Source of the DNA: Panopea generosa
Taxonomy: Eukaryota; Mollusca; Bivalvia; Adapedonta; Hiatellidae
Direction: 5' to 3'
NCBI GenBank assembly: GCA_029582155.1
Contig: CM055901.1
Location: forward strand, 45,103,580 to 45,167,579
Length of the DNA: 64,000 nucleotides
Shown in pieces: positions 62,101 through 63,840 of the stretch; position 1 is the stretch's first letter, and each line of letters starts with the position of its first letter. The translations under genes were made by a program, and so were the position numbers. Below the pieces are notes generated by a model. It was not told the DNA's origin. It saw only the letters and a list, made by a program, of their open reading frames with translations, and did no database searches.

Positions 62101-62941
62101 AAGGCTTTCTGTGATTGGTATCTATGGAGTAAAGGGTTATACTTGATGACATAAAGCAATATGAATCTATTTGCCAACCGTTGTCAATAAAACACAAGCA
62201 TGAACCGCCATGTCGTCACCAACAAGTCACACAAAAACATTCAAATGAGTCTATTCAGCCATTAGAAATTACGTTTTTTGTCATTTTCTCTTGTATAGGT
62301 TAAGTAAAGTAGGCCCCACAATCATGGCCAAATTGTGAGACCCAGGGACATAAAATTCACAAATTTTATAAAGTTCCCTTATACATTCATACTTATGCTC
62401 ACCATTTTACCCCAGTGCTTACTATAATATTTGACTCTTTTGGCCCCGGCCCCAAGGCCCAAAAGGGGTGGGGACCATGCAATTCACAATTTTGATTCAA
62501 CCTTAGGTACCAAAGCTGCATACAACATTTCATCACAATTAACAACGACGACGGACAAAAGGTCATCACAACAGGTCCCTTGAGACAATTCAGTCTTAGG
62601 TGACCTAATAAAAAGTAAGAAATAAGACAAAGACAAAGTCATAAAGTTTCATGGGAGACGGGATTGTTCATATGACTTCTCTTGTTCCATAAAATCTATT
62701 TTAAAATTAGTGCCAATTTATTATAATCATTATTGTTATTATCATTATTCATTAAATACAATGAAATGGACAACATTTACCTGAAGAATGACGTTTCCAG
62801 ACCGTCTATAATCCAATTACTGCAGAGCTGGAGACATGATGACTTCTGAGGAGGCTCCTTACACTGAAGCAAATCTTCGTCCAGATCCGGTTTTTTGTCT
62901 CCATTCACTGTCACTAGCTCAACAGATTCTATCTTCTTCAT
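7908..62941 (-). CDS. ptchd3-like: Patched domain-containing protein, PTCHD3-like (18 coding exons, whole gene span)
   Basis: Multi-exon gene for an RND-superfamily membrane protein of the patched/dispatched/NPC1 group. Eighteen exons (listed separately) join in frame to 2736 nt, 911 residues plus stop, close to the usual 850-950 for PTCHD3-type proteins. Membrane segment 1 is at about 64-81 and the first extracellular loop at about 85-285. A five-helix sterol-sensing-type block starts near 291 and carries GIGVDD (359-364). The second half starts with a helix near 500, has a second loop (about 520-705) and ends in a helix block carrying GLAVDYSAH (775-783, Asp779). In the family these paired acidic residues lie in the helices that couple ion flow to substrate movement; sterol or lipid transport is the usual proposal, and the substrate here is unknown. 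An in-frame TAG at 62975-62977 precedes the ATG. The exact C terminus is uncertain. Confidence 0.9.
8880..9315. mobile_element. MITE family F, partial copy
   Basis: Same body as 57268-57953 (gtatgtcaaatctaccaaaa, aatactgctttttttattat, ggaaatcccttttcaagata) ending 'cctgatatattccctata'. The left end is lost. In intron 17. Confidence 0.75.
9427..9548 (-). CDS. ptchd3-like: patched-like gene, exon 17 (helices 11-12)
   Basis: Encodes residues 797-837: SRAKATLVNIGPAVLNGG, then LSTFLAFVLL and SKSYGFALFFR. The 'A..NIG..V..GG.STFLAF..L' pattern is a strong match to the C-terminal region of patched-domain proteins. The acceptor is cacatttcag and the donor CGG|gtaaaa. Confidence 0.95.
9794..10095 (-). 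repeat. SINE family C, reverse orientation
   Basis: Second copy with the same start (gaatggggtttaacgccatt) and end (aaagcatggccatttctttt). In intron 16, ending about 80 bases from exon 16. Confidence 0.8.
10175..10319 (-). CDS. ptchd3-like: patched-like gene, exon 16 (GLAVDYSAH motif)
   Basis: Encodes residues 749-796 plus one base. Membrane segments surround GLAVDYSAH (775-783), the second-half counterpart of GIGVDD and a signature of PTCHD3-type proteins; Asp779 is the predicted ion-relay residue. HVGHTFMTITGSRE follows. The acceptor is ttcctag and the donor GAGAAA|gtgaga. Confidence 0.95.
10610..11012. repeat. Minisatellite, 41-43-bp unit
   Basis: About nine tandem copies of a unit containing 'tctatcagtgctgtacacaa' and 'catatgtcattttcacac'. 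In intron 15 of the patched-like gene. All reading frames across it are open by chance, producing spurious repetitive translations on both strands. Confidence 0.95.
11225..11787 (+). mobile_element. Pearl/Helentron-like element with (CGAC)n and hairpin
   Basis: Three copies of a core of about 150 bp ('tatattctaccattgtatga', 'aagggcaataactctgtaat') are followed by the (CGAC)n run and a hairpin at 11751-11782 (TATACCCCC..GGGGGTATA with inner CAAAC..GTTTG). In intron 15, beside the 43-bp minisatellite. Confidence 0.7.
11677..11738. repeat. Tetranucleotide microsatellite (CGAC)n
   Basis: Imperfect run of 'gaccgaccgac' with interspersed 'gacagac'. It forms the short-repeat segment just before the terminal hairpin of the pearl-like element at 11225-11787. 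Confidence 0.9.
12065..12190 (-). CDS. ptchd3-like: patched-like gene, exon 15 (helices 8-9)
   Basis: Encodes residues 707-748: VLKGELYRNLALAAGCVFVV, then a second hydrophobic run with ILVFTCVVFTV. Exactly 42 codons, phase 0. The acceptor is tttgtccag and the donor ACTGTG|gtgagt. Confidence 0.93.
13123..13362 (-). repeat. SINE family C, truncated, interrupted by a SINE A fragment
   Basis: Third copy, degraded, split by the 57-bp SINE A insertion with its 13-base target duplication. The tRNA-like head is lost at the right end. Confidence 0.78.
13195..13251 (-). repeat. SINE family A, short tail fragment with target duplication
   Basis: Only the 57-bp tail end of the SINE is present, yet it is flanked by a perfect 13-base duplication TATTGGTAGAGGA (13182-13194 and 13252-13264). 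It is therefore a 5'-truncated insertion. The host sequence is a copy of SINE family C. Confidence 0.88.
13640..13874 (+). repeat. SINE family A, forward orientation, partial
   Basis: Carries 'catgtctgactatcaatcc', the internal region with 'tcaccgctgaaaagttatta', and the tail 'gcataaaaatgacgctaaat' ending 'attcaataaatta'. The tRNA head is mostly lost. Confidence 0.8.
13966..14121 (-). CDS. ptchd3-like: patched-like gene, exon 14 (end of loop 2)
   Basis: Encodes residues 655-706: GTYIPLVHTRQSSSAGDIEA, MESLRTILDD, then a Cys-containing GRCFCYG. Exactly 52 codons, phase 0 at both ends. The acceptor is ttctcacag and the donor AACAAG|gtaagt. Confidence 0.93.
14440..14652 (+). mobile_element. Pearl/Helentron-like 3' end
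   Basis: 'gatggacaaacagatatatg' and 'gtgatggacagacttccaag', then a hairpin at 14613-14649 (tatgtctccc..gggaggacata). The core repeats are reduced. Confidence 0.5.
14720..15252. mobile_element. MITE family F, opposite orientation
   Basis: 'gggaatttatcaggattttt' at the left and 'ttttcctgatatattccct' followed by TTAA at the right. The body includes 'cacttaaaattgcaacatat' and 'catgatttcattttgatttc'. In intron 13. Confidence 0.8.
15474..15595 (-). CDS. ptchd3-like: patched-like gene, exon 13 (extracellular loop 2)
   Basis: Encodes residues 614-654, from NGYPQSSESLHKLLIYFL to FIKFDNSIPPKLV. The acceptor is tggttacag and the donor CTTGTG|gtaatg. A hAT-like element sits 43 bases upstream of the exon, inside intron 12. 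Confidence 0.92.
15646..16158. mobile_element. hAT-like non-autonomous element, 513 bp, with 8-bp target duplication
   Basis: Starts TAGAGGTGTAACGAT and ends ..GAACAACACTA, flanked by a perfect 8-base duplication CTTTACAG (15638-15645 and 16159-16166), the hAT hallmark. The body has repeated 'atcgtgatac'-type motifs usual in this group. No transposase frame. In intron 12. Confidence 0.87.
16880..17420 (+). repeat. Dispersed repeat H, copy 1
   Basis: Diverged copy of the sequence at 36560-37320, same orientation. Shared landmarks are 'gtaccaccattgga', 'ggttataaataatccttg', 'cattcatttgggtctctcta' and 'caatagtgggtctacac'. In intron 12. No coding frame. Confidence 0.75.
17590..17754 (-). CDS. 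ptchd3-like: patched-like gene, exon 12 (extracellular loop 2)
   Basis: Encodes residues 559-613 plus one base, from DQVNYYDSRHRLEKMAVDM through FWYPAFINYL to METDT. It belongs to the large second extracellular loop; the WYPAF..YL segment is typical. The acceptor is attactgcttcag and the donor ACCA|gtaagt. Confidence 0.93.
17890..18080 (-). repeat. tRNA-like SINE family G, reverse orientation
   Basis: Contains 'gcttcctggataaaactag', 'tactgagtgttgttttatga' and a reverse tRNA-like head ('ggggatctaaccggcaacct', 'caacactctatctattacac'). It matches 58195-58398; a related leading part is at 16866-16960. Confidence 0.75.
18632..18905 (-). repeat. SINE family A, reverse orientation
   Basis: Near full-length reverse copy: tail 'gaatatttaacgtcatttta' at the left, tRNA-like head with 'gattcgaactcacgacccct' at the right. 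In intron 11. Confidence 0.85.
19150..19320 (+). mobile_element. Pearl/Helentron-like 3' end
   Basis: 'cggacagacatacggacgaa' precedes a hairpin at 19283-19316 (tatgtctccctc..gagggggagacata), the same type as at 14613. In intron 11. Confidence 0.55.
19597..19774 (-). CDS. ptchd3-like: patched-like gene, exon 11 (helix 7, start of loop 2)
   Basis: Encodes residues 500-558 plus one base. Helix 7 (ISIVVVTIGLTSVNIW) is followed by FTQLRQDFDLNNYIPGDSYA, matching the family pattern 'L..DF....Y.P.DSY', and FYPDRGYDSAVYC. The acceptor is ctactacag and the donor TGTG|gtatgt. Confidence 0.94.
19826..19898 (-). repeat. SINE family A, tail fragment
   Basis: Short reverse-strand fragment: 'gaacatttagtgtcatttt', then 'gccatcaaaggctgacagat', with no tRNA-like head. 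Begins about 50 bases upstream of exon 11. Confidence 0.65.
20683..20931 (-). CDS. ptchd3-like: patched-like gene, exon 10 (end of sterol-sensing block, cytoplasmic middle)
   Basis: Encodes residues 417-499. Two hydrophobic stretches (VIPALSAFCAYAALGILG and YFLVSTFFVACLTL) are followed by DQRRIDQNRNALFFCYVHKD and the cytoplasmic middle region up to the next helix. The acceptor is aaattttcag and the donor ACAAAA|gtgagt. Exactly 83 codons, phase 0 at both ends. Confidence 0.94.
21741..21913 (-). CDS. ptchd3-like: patched-like gene, exon 9 (GIGVDD motif)
   Basis: Encodes residues 359-416. GIGVDDMFV (359-367) is the signature of helix 4 in patched/dispatched/NPC1 proteins; Asp363 and Asp364 correspond to the conserved acidic residues. 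An amphipathic linker (EEERKLKLEERIAISLKHSG) then leads into VTSITDIVAFGIG. The acceptor is aaatgcag and the donor CTACA|gtaggt. Confidence 0.95.
22254..23155. mobile_element. Non-autonomous Tc1/mariner (pogo/Tigger-like) element, 902 bp
   Basis: Inverted ends CAGTCGAAACTCATTATCTC and, as complement of the right end, CAGTTGAAACTTGTTATCTC, flanked by TA on each side. An internal 'tgtcgatactcctgatatca' resembles the ends. No transposase frame. It makes up more than half of intron 8. Confidence 0.85.
23459..23582 (-). CDS. ptchd3-like: patched-like gene, exon 8 (helices 3-4)
   Basis: Encodes residues 318-358 plus one base. Helix 3 (LYVSLAGILSIGLAILFCYG) is followed by MFGFIYGPIHALMPFLLL, the start of helix 4. 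The acceptor is gtttacag and the donor TTAG|gtgagt. The split Gly codon (359) begins the GIGVDD motif completed by exon 9. Confidence 0.94.
23876..23996 (-). CDS. ptchd3-like: patched-like gene, exon 7 (sterol-sensing block, helix 2)
   Basis: Encodes residues 277-317. After the acidic TFDDEGYGAVNADVS comes a strong hydrophobic helix (about 291-311) and FNLVENK. The acceptor (tatttacag) lies inside the last unit of a 31-bp minisatellite, so the tandem array runs right up to the exon. The donor is AATAAG|gtactc. Confidence 0.93.
23999..24850. repeat. Minisatellite, 31-bp unit, abutting exon 7 acceptor
   Basis: About 27 copies of a 31-bp unit ('cagttacaaggtaaatacac' then 'catacatatag') filling most of intron 6. 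The unit nearest exon 7 includes the acceptor site. In the transcript sense the units contain no AG for about 700 bases. Confidence 0.96.
25345..25442 (-). CDS. ptchd3-like: patched-like gene, exon 6
   Basis: Encodes residues 245-276 plus two bases, from LEEAAMDWEKQMIAL to VYATR: the last part of loop 1 before the sterol-sensing block, with the WE motif common in the family. The acceptor is cattgtag and the donor AGAAC|gtaagc. Confidence 0.92.
25690..26230 (+). mobile_element. Pearl-like core repeats
   Basis: Three copies of a core of about 170 bp ('gtaagtgcaagggcaataac', 'acattcacacttgatgttg', 'ggcctgaaaactgtgaaagt') are followed by 'gacggacagatcagcagac'. No clear terminal hairpin. Ends shortly before exon 5 in intron 5. 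Confidence 0.55.
26304..26427 (-). CDS. ptchd3-like: patched-like gene, exon 5
   Basis: Encodes residues 203-244: PVYGTDFNVEYLFGGVKRNR, then a stretch with AKSTTMVWVVHKKPE. The FNVEYLFGGV and AKSTTM..W blocks are hallmarks of loop 1 in PTCHD-type proteins. The acceptor is attatttcag and the donor CCAGAG|gtattg, ending in phase 0. Confidence 0.93.
27048..32060. repeat. Long minisatellite, 34-bp unit (about 147 copies)
   Basis: About 5.0 kb of near-identical 34-bp units ('cttccagcttatctggagcc' then 'ctgtataagtctac') in intron 4. Variants such as tccgg/tctgg and gtctac/gactac/gattac recur in blocks, showing larger duplications inside the array (see findings). It contains no exon; the flanking exons 4 and 5 join in phase across it. 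Confidence 0.97.
32216..32790 (-). repeat. SINE family A, split by a TTAA-type MITE
   Basis: The tail part (32216-32275) and head part (32556-32790) of one reverse-strand SINE are separated by the element at 32276-32555. The TTAA of 'cagttaacct' in the SINE is duplicated on both sides of it. The head ends just before exon 4. Confidence 0.9.
32276..32555. mobile_element. piggyBac-like MITE (TTAA target), 280 bp
   Basis: Inverted ends CCCTTTACTTCATA and ATGGAGTAAAGGG, flanked by TTAA at 32272-32275 and 32556-32559. The left part has four copies of a 25-bp repeat (tagacgcctttggacacctc). It sits inside a SINE A. Confidence 0.9.
32818..32937 (-). CDS. ptchd3-like: patched-like gene, exon 4
   Basis: Encodes residues 163-202 of extracellular loop 1. 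The correct frame reads VGPHCHVNSLLELWSY and then a segment with LTITDILEKVNAGISY, matching the Cys-containing VNS..ELW pattern of patched-domain proteins. A longer open frame on the same strand exists here but does not match the splice phases. The acceptor is ttgttacag and the donor CAG|gtaatt. Confidence 0.88.
33185..33600. repeat. Minisatellite, 22-bp unit
   Basis: About 19 copies of 'gtatgtataatgctgagatc' plus two bases. The array is cut at its right end by a hAT-like element (33612-35225); a remnant 'agtataatgctgag' follows that element, showing insertion into the array. Confidence 0.93.
33612..35225. mobile_element. hAT-like element remnant, about 1.6 kb
   Basis: Inverted ends CAGAGCTCCAGATAA and TTATCTGGAGCTCTG. 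It is flanked on the left by the 22-bp minisatellite and on the right by a remnant of the same array (agtataatgctgag). The 8-base flanks (gtttatta, agtataat) match only loosely. No transposase frame recognised. Confidence 0.7.
35819..36125. repeat. Minisatellite, 60-bp unit in alternating A/B dimers
   Basis: Five copies of exactly 60 bp starting 'cagaccacttgactag'. Odd copies (attattaataatgtatcaac) and even copies (atcaataatgcatctac) alternate, so the real period is a 120-bp dimer. The 60-bp length keeps a frame open across it; I do not regard that as a gene. Confidence 0.95.
36160..36390 (+). repeat. tRNA-like SINE ending in CAA repeats
   Basis: Head with 'gtgggtcttgtgataaggta' and 'gtcgtggactagatcccagg', body with 'tcttaccaaagacttaaaaa' and 'gaacactgtctcaagtagac', tail 'aaacaacaacaac'. 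A related copy, with an internal tandem expansion, is at 50228-50620. Confidence 0.7.
36560..37320 (+). repeat. Dispersed repeat H, copy 2
   Basis: Second copy ('gcaccaccattggaaacagg', 'ggttataaataatctttgtt', 'tttcatttgggttcttcaat', 'caatggtggatttacacatc'). It ends about 200 bases before the ATG of the TRIM-like gene, so it may contribute to that gene's 5' flank. Confidence 0.75.
37528..38560 (+). CDS. TRIM-like gene, exon 1 (B-boxes, coiled coil)
   Basis: Begins at MSERKQISHFCDIC and ends after ELELP plus one base of a Gly codon. Reading on past the donor gives only four more residues (KSFT) and a stop, which supports splicing. The ATG follows 'acaaaaacc' and no zinc-finger sequence lies upstream of it in frame. 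Confidence 0.86.
37528..39860 (+). CDS. TRIM-like B-box/coiled-coil protein, RING-less (two exons)
   Basis: Gene nested in intron 3 of the patched-like gene, on the opposite strand. Exons 37528-38560 and 39217-39860 join in frame (CCAG|gtaaaa; attccag|GTAAAG) to 558 residues. A B-box1-like zinc module has C11, C14, C27, C30, C35, C38, H42 and H50/H51. A B-box2 has C80, H83, C92, H95, C100, C103, H108 and C111. A charged coiled coil covers about 125-235. The C-terminal half resembles the NHL-type beta-propeller of molluscan TRIM proteins (ELPGKA..., NKIYITDYYNG, GLIYIG). There is no RING, so ubiquitin-ligase activity is not expected directly; a scaffold or innate-immune role is inference. No frame breaks are seen. 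Confidence 0.85.
39217..39860 (+). CDS. TRIM-like gene, exon 2 (propeller-like C terminus)
   Basis: Starts after the acceptor attccag, completing the Gly codon: GKAASMVLLNDRHLLLAIP. It ends in GYIFYKLL and TAA at 39858-39860. Open sequence continues upstream of the acceptor (from 39087), but that part reads like hydrophobic intron and breaks the ELPG.. pattern of the family. Confidence 0.8.
40570..40672. repeat. Tandem duplication of about 46 bp
   Basis: The segment 'catgtaagtcgtatctgtta' to 'ctatcctgtagag' occurs twice head to tail without differences. In intron 3, downstream of the nested gene. Confidence 0.9.
40706..40830. mobile_element. MITE family B, truncated copy
   Basis: Left half only: 'taaggccataataaattaat' then 'tgctagattatcatgtctgc' and the C-rich segment; no right arm found. 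Confidence 0.7.
44150..44428 (-). repeat. SINE family A, reverse orientation
   Basis: Near full-length reverse copy with a readable tRNA-like head ('gcgttaccaactgagctaat' at the right). In intron 3. Confidence 0.85.
44571..45107. mobile_element. Non-autonomous DNA element with long inverted ends, 537 bp
   Basis: Left end 'cattaaaatcagatcaactt' then 'tagcttcaatactctacgca'; right end 'gtgtattgaagctaaagcta' then 'atatgattttaatg'. The inverted arms are about 47 bp. No clear target duplication or coding frame. In intron 3. Confidence 0.75.
45318..46835. repeat. Minisatellite, 40-bp unit
   Basis: About 38 copies of 'tagctagtctggtgatattt' then 'gtcagtgctatacaagtcta'. Variant units (gtgtggtgttatt, agtgcattatatt) cluster towards the right end, as if the array grows at the left and decays at the right. 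In intron 3. Confidence 0.95.
46836..47639. other. No recognisable feature
   Basis: Between the 40-bp minisatellite and a pearl-like element. Contains polypyrimidine stretches (tcccccttt) but nothing assignable. Confidence 0.5.
47640..48115 (+). mobile_element. Pearl/Helentron-like element with hairpin
   Basis: About three core copies ('ccagaggttgtagagaaat', 'gaaagggccataactccttg') are followed by 'gacagacgcacgcatggac' and a hairpin at 48081-48111 (tttatgcttccccc..gggggagcataaaa). In intron 3. Confidence 0.65.
48116..50227. other. Mostly unassigned; diverged MITE F-like segment at 49370-49960
   Basis: 49370-49960 shares 'cttaaaattgcaacattttt' and 'catgatttcattttgattt' with MITE family F but lacks clear ends. 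The 48448-48720 minus stretch is open but interrupted upstream and unrecognised. Confidence 0.4.
50228..50620 (+). repeat. tRNA-like SINE with internal tandem expansion
   Basis: Head 'gtggtcaagtggtaaaatgt' and B-box-like 'gggggttcgatccc', then 'ataccaaagacttgaaaaat'. The 3' part 'agaatactgtctcgagtaga' matches 36330. The middle is expanded into about three repeats. It ends about 35 bases from exon 3. Confidence 0.72.
50333..50570. repeat. Short tandem repeat, about 75-bp unit
   Basis: About three copies of a unit with 'tctaggtctggtagatcc', 'agtgtcagtataatgtgact' and 'ggtatcataccatgtgtctg', inside a tRNA-like SINE whose body continues on both sides. Confidence 0.85.
50654..50727 (-). CDS. ptchd3-like: patched-like gene, exon 3 (74-nt small exon)
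   Basis: Encodes residues 139-162 plus two bases: LYDIYVESKSVVLPDLKTFE followed by SICIK across the junction. It starts in phase 0 after exon 2 and leaves two bases that exon 4 needs, so it restores the frame between them. The acceptor is atactttcag and the donor ATAAA|gtaagt. The content (hydrophilic helix then a Cys) is what the family has at this point of loop 1. It is flanked closely by repeats and is too short to show as an open frame. Confidence 0.87.
50790..50962. mobile_element. MITE family D, third copy
   Basis: 'agtaaaacctgtcttaagca' at the left and 'cttacacaggtttgacta' at the right, same body as the other copies. It begins about 60 bases upstream of exon 3 of the patched-like gene. 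Confidence 0.85.
51040..51560 (+). mobile_element. Pearl-like core repeats (TGACCTTGACCTT type)
   Basis: About three copies of a unit around 150 bp with 'gtgtgaccttgaccttccag' and 'gtacctatttctgaaattga'. It ends 'gatgacaaggtcaagctcag' without an obvious hairpin. In intron 2. Similar motifs are at 43510-43600. Confidence 0.5.
52340..53080. repeat. Low-complexity CCATT-rich array
   Basis: Imperfect short repeats of 'aaccattccaatcac' type, with an embedded longer unit of about 85-90 bp ('ataatcttttcaaccacagc', 'tattccaatcacaatcattc') present about four times. It starts about 40 bases from the donor of exon 2 and fills a third of intron 2. Confidence 0.9.
53123..53375 (-). CDS. ptchd3-like: patched-like gene, exon 2 (membrane segment 1)
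   Basis: Encodes residues 54-138. It contains the first membrane helix (about 64-81, rich in L, I, C and G) and the start of the first extracellular loop, including LWVPKSSRVLPEKKWV and SYIITAPNILSP, typical of patched-related proteins. The acceptor reads attttcag and the donor GCC|gtaagt. The exon ends in phase 0. A low-complexity repeat array begins about 40 bases into the following intron. Confidence 0.92.
53397..53604. mobile_element. MITE family B, inverted copy
   Basis: 'taggccattataaattgatt' at the left and 'actaatttattatcgcctta' at the right; the middle carries 'gggaggatgggagga' and 'gagggggcgggcaggg', the complement of the C-rich segment in the other copies. It begins about 20 bases upstream of exon 2. 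Confidence 0.78.
54700..54785 (+). other. tRNA-like sequence (not a convincing gene)
   Basis: A-box-like 'tggtcgagtggtgttaag' and B-box-like 'ggttcgaatccc' about 50 bases apart, as in Ser/Leu-type tRNAs. The 5' 'gtgtccat' cannot pair with the 3' 'catccgcaga' to form an acceptor stem. Likely a tRNA-derived repeat or pseudogene. Confidence 0.35.
54946..55079. mobile_element. Foldback element, 134 bp
   Basis: Arms of 39 bases (54946-54984 and 55041-55079), ends CAGTTATAG and CATAACTG, with few mismatches and a 56-base centre. The A-rich flanks prevent a target call. In intron 1. Confidence 0.82.
55345..55632 (+). CDS. Unrecognised open frame, terminal-exon-like fragment
   Basis: A 96-codon open stretch ending in TAA (55630-55632), preceded by a good acceptor (ttttttatcag). 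Its composition looks coding: VKPVIVPYIEKVQDDLLDLL, FDTDQLQSLDLSANETF, GDFYADKVAKLVKNHDVG. It has no ATG of its own and no upstream exon was found. It lies antisense in intron 1 of the patched-like gene. It could be the 3' exon of a decayed or mobile-element gene; no family recognised. Confidence 0.3.
   Translation, partial: VINAIIVLSDLYKFVKPVIVPYIEKVQDDLLDLLLKQQPLCIFDTDQLQSLDLSANETFKLYKNSNFGDFYADKVAKLVKNHDVGSLNVDLQVAS
56552..56853 (+). repeat. SINE family A, complete forward copy
   Basis: Best reference copy. tRNA-like head with A box 'tagctcagtcggtta' (about 56563) and B box 'gagtttgaatccc' (about 56607), a body of about 200 bp, and an (AATC)n tail ending 56853. The flanks 'gttgattattttg' and 'gttgtttatttca' look like a diverged target duplication. 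In intron 1. Confidence 0.9.
57268..57953. mobile_element. MITE family F (TTAA target), 686 bp
   Basis: Starts AGGGGGTATACCTGG and ends TCCTGATAAATTCCCT, flanked by TTAA (57264-57267 and 57954-57957). Most of the body matches 14720-15252 and 8880-9315. About 150 bp from 57530, including 'gaaatcctggatccgccct', are absent from the other copies. Confidence 0.82.
58195..58398 (-). repeat. tRNA-like SINE family G, reverse orientation
   Basis: Clearer copy with 'ggggaatcgaacctgcaatc' (reverse B box) and 'caacactctatccattaaac' (reverse A-box side). In intron 1. Confidence 0.78.
58611..58818. mobile_element. piggyBac-like MITE with central hairpin, 208 bp
   Basis: Ends CCCTTTACTTCATAG and TATGAAGTAAAGGG, flanked by ATAA on both sides. 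A 67-base near-perfect hairpin lies at 58662-58728 (arms 32 bases, one mismatch, loop TAA). In intron 1. Confidence 0.9.
58833..59130. repeat. Tandem repeat, 59-bp unit, five near-identical copies
   Basis: Unit starts 'tatgtaagtgttatcactag' and contains 'gtgaggtgagtggagtcag'. The copies differ by almost no bases, so the expansion is recent. It is wedged between a TTAA-type MITE (58611-58818) and a long foldback element (59132-59336). Confidence 0.95.
59132..59336. mobile_element. Long near-perfect foldback element, 205 bp
   Basis: Two arms of about 97-100 bases, starting CAAGTTCAATTTAATTCACT and ending with its complement, with a centre of only about ten bases (around 59230). Mismatches are very few. 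A transcript would form a hairpin of nearly 100 base pairs. In intron 1. Confidence 0.92.
59692..59891. mobile_element. MITE family B (AAGGCCAT ends), about 200 bp
   Basis: Ends AAGGCCATAATAAATTAATT and ..TTTATAATGGCCTT, with an inner arm 'gctagattatcat'. Between them are C-rich (cccgccccc) and A/T-rich segments. Copies are also at 1-84 (right half only, cut by the window edge), 40706-40830 and 53397-53604. Confidence 0.82.
60510..61830. repeat. Minisatellite, 37-38-bp unit
   Basis: About 35 copies of 'caacattagttaagtcaccc' then 'tccccttcaatatacaaa' in intron 1. Unit variants (gttagtcaccc, gttaagacaccc, caacatac) recur in ordered groups, suggesting multi-unit duplication. Confidence 0.95.
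61931..62136. mobile_element. piggyBac-like MITE with central hairpin, 206 bp
   Basis: Ends CCCTTTACTTCA and TGGAGTAAAGGG, flanked by TTAT on both sides. Hairpin at 62033-62099. It carries two copies of the 25-bp 'gacgcctttggacacct' repeat and is inverted relative to the copy at 58611. Confidence 0.9.
62430..62612 (+). mobile_element. Pearl/Helentron-like 3' end
   Basis: 'ttttggccccggccccaagg' body, 'acgacgacggacaaaaggtc', then a hairpin at 62560-62606 (aggtcatca..taggtgacct with inner tgagac..cagtctt) ending 'aataaaaag'. About 170 bases downstream of exon 1. Confidence 0.55.
62781..62941 (-). CDS. ptchd3-like: patched-like gene, exon 1 (start codon)
   Basis: Encodes residues 1-53 plus two bases of codon 54: a hydrophilic cytoplasmic N terminus beginning MKKIESVELV and ending near GLETSFF. 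The ATG is at 62939-62941. An in-frame TAG lies 33 bases upstream (62975-62977), so this is the first usable start in the exon. The donor is CAG|gtaaat. Sequence upstream to about 63080 is probably 5' UTR; any upstream non-coding exon or promoter could not be recognised. Confidence 0.88.
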
Positions 62942-62944
62942 TGT

Positions 62945-63617
62945 AAATTGTGACTCAACCTTCTGCTGCCCTACCTACTGAGGGTCCAGTGCTGGACATG
63001 TGCTGGTCTTGACAAGTCTTACAAGACACCGAGATGACATGAACTTTTTCATGAAGGCAGTCTTTCCATTATCTTAAAATAGATATCATTTATCAGTATA
63101 TTAATTTAACTCATTTGAAATAATTATGAATTAATACAGTTACAATTATGAGATTGTAAGCTTAAATAGTTTTCTGAACTGAGATTTAATGTTCAGTATC
63201 GTCCCTTGGTAGTTTTGGTAGTTGTAACTCTGTGCTCGCCTCCATAAATATGTCAGATGTAAAAAAACAATGGCAGTATATTACAGATAAGATTTACGTA
63301 TAATCGTTAGTTAAACAGACACTATTACTTGAGCGTGCCCAGCCAGACACTACCTTGTGTCTCTGACAAAACAGGACAAAATAGACACCACTATTTGGAT
63401 CCATCCAAACAAACACTACCTGTGTGTCTAGCCATGATTTTAACTGCTTTCTCATAACCAAAACATGCACACACATACTATGATCCTTTCCTGTTTTTAA
63501 TTGAAGAAGATTTATCTTTACCTAAACTTTGACCCCAAATTTTTATATTAAAAAGTTTTGAGCCTGCAACAAAAACGGAGTTAAAAGTGGGACATACACA
63601 GATTCTAGTTTTACTTT
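62945..63617. other. 5' flank of the patched-like gene
   Basis: Immediately upstream of the start codon on the minus strand. In-frame TAG at 62975-62977. No TATA-like element or CpG-rich stretch that I would call a promoter; a non-coding first exon may lie beyond the window. Confidence 0.4.
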
Positions 63618-63619
63618 AA

Positions 63620-63840
63620 CCCTTTACTCCATAAATACGGGTTTTCTCTCACCAATCACAGAAGGCCTTTGAAAACAGTGTAAGAAGAGTTCAGATCGCT
63701 CGTAACAAGCAATCTGAACACTTCCTGCACTGTTTTCCACTCTGTCAGTTTAAATATAAACATTATTCACCCGTTGCTGATATGTGGTGAATTAATGCTT
63801 TCAATTTGGAAGAGTCGAAGAAAATGTATGGAGCAAAGGG
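63620..63840. mobile_element. piggyBac-like MITE with central hairpin, 221 bp
   Basis: Starts CCCTTTACTCCATA after TTAA (63616-63619) and ends 'ggagcaaaggg', the right target being lost (ctag). Hairpin at 63671-63737, with more mismatches than the other copies. Upstream of the patched-like gene. Confidence 0.85.
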
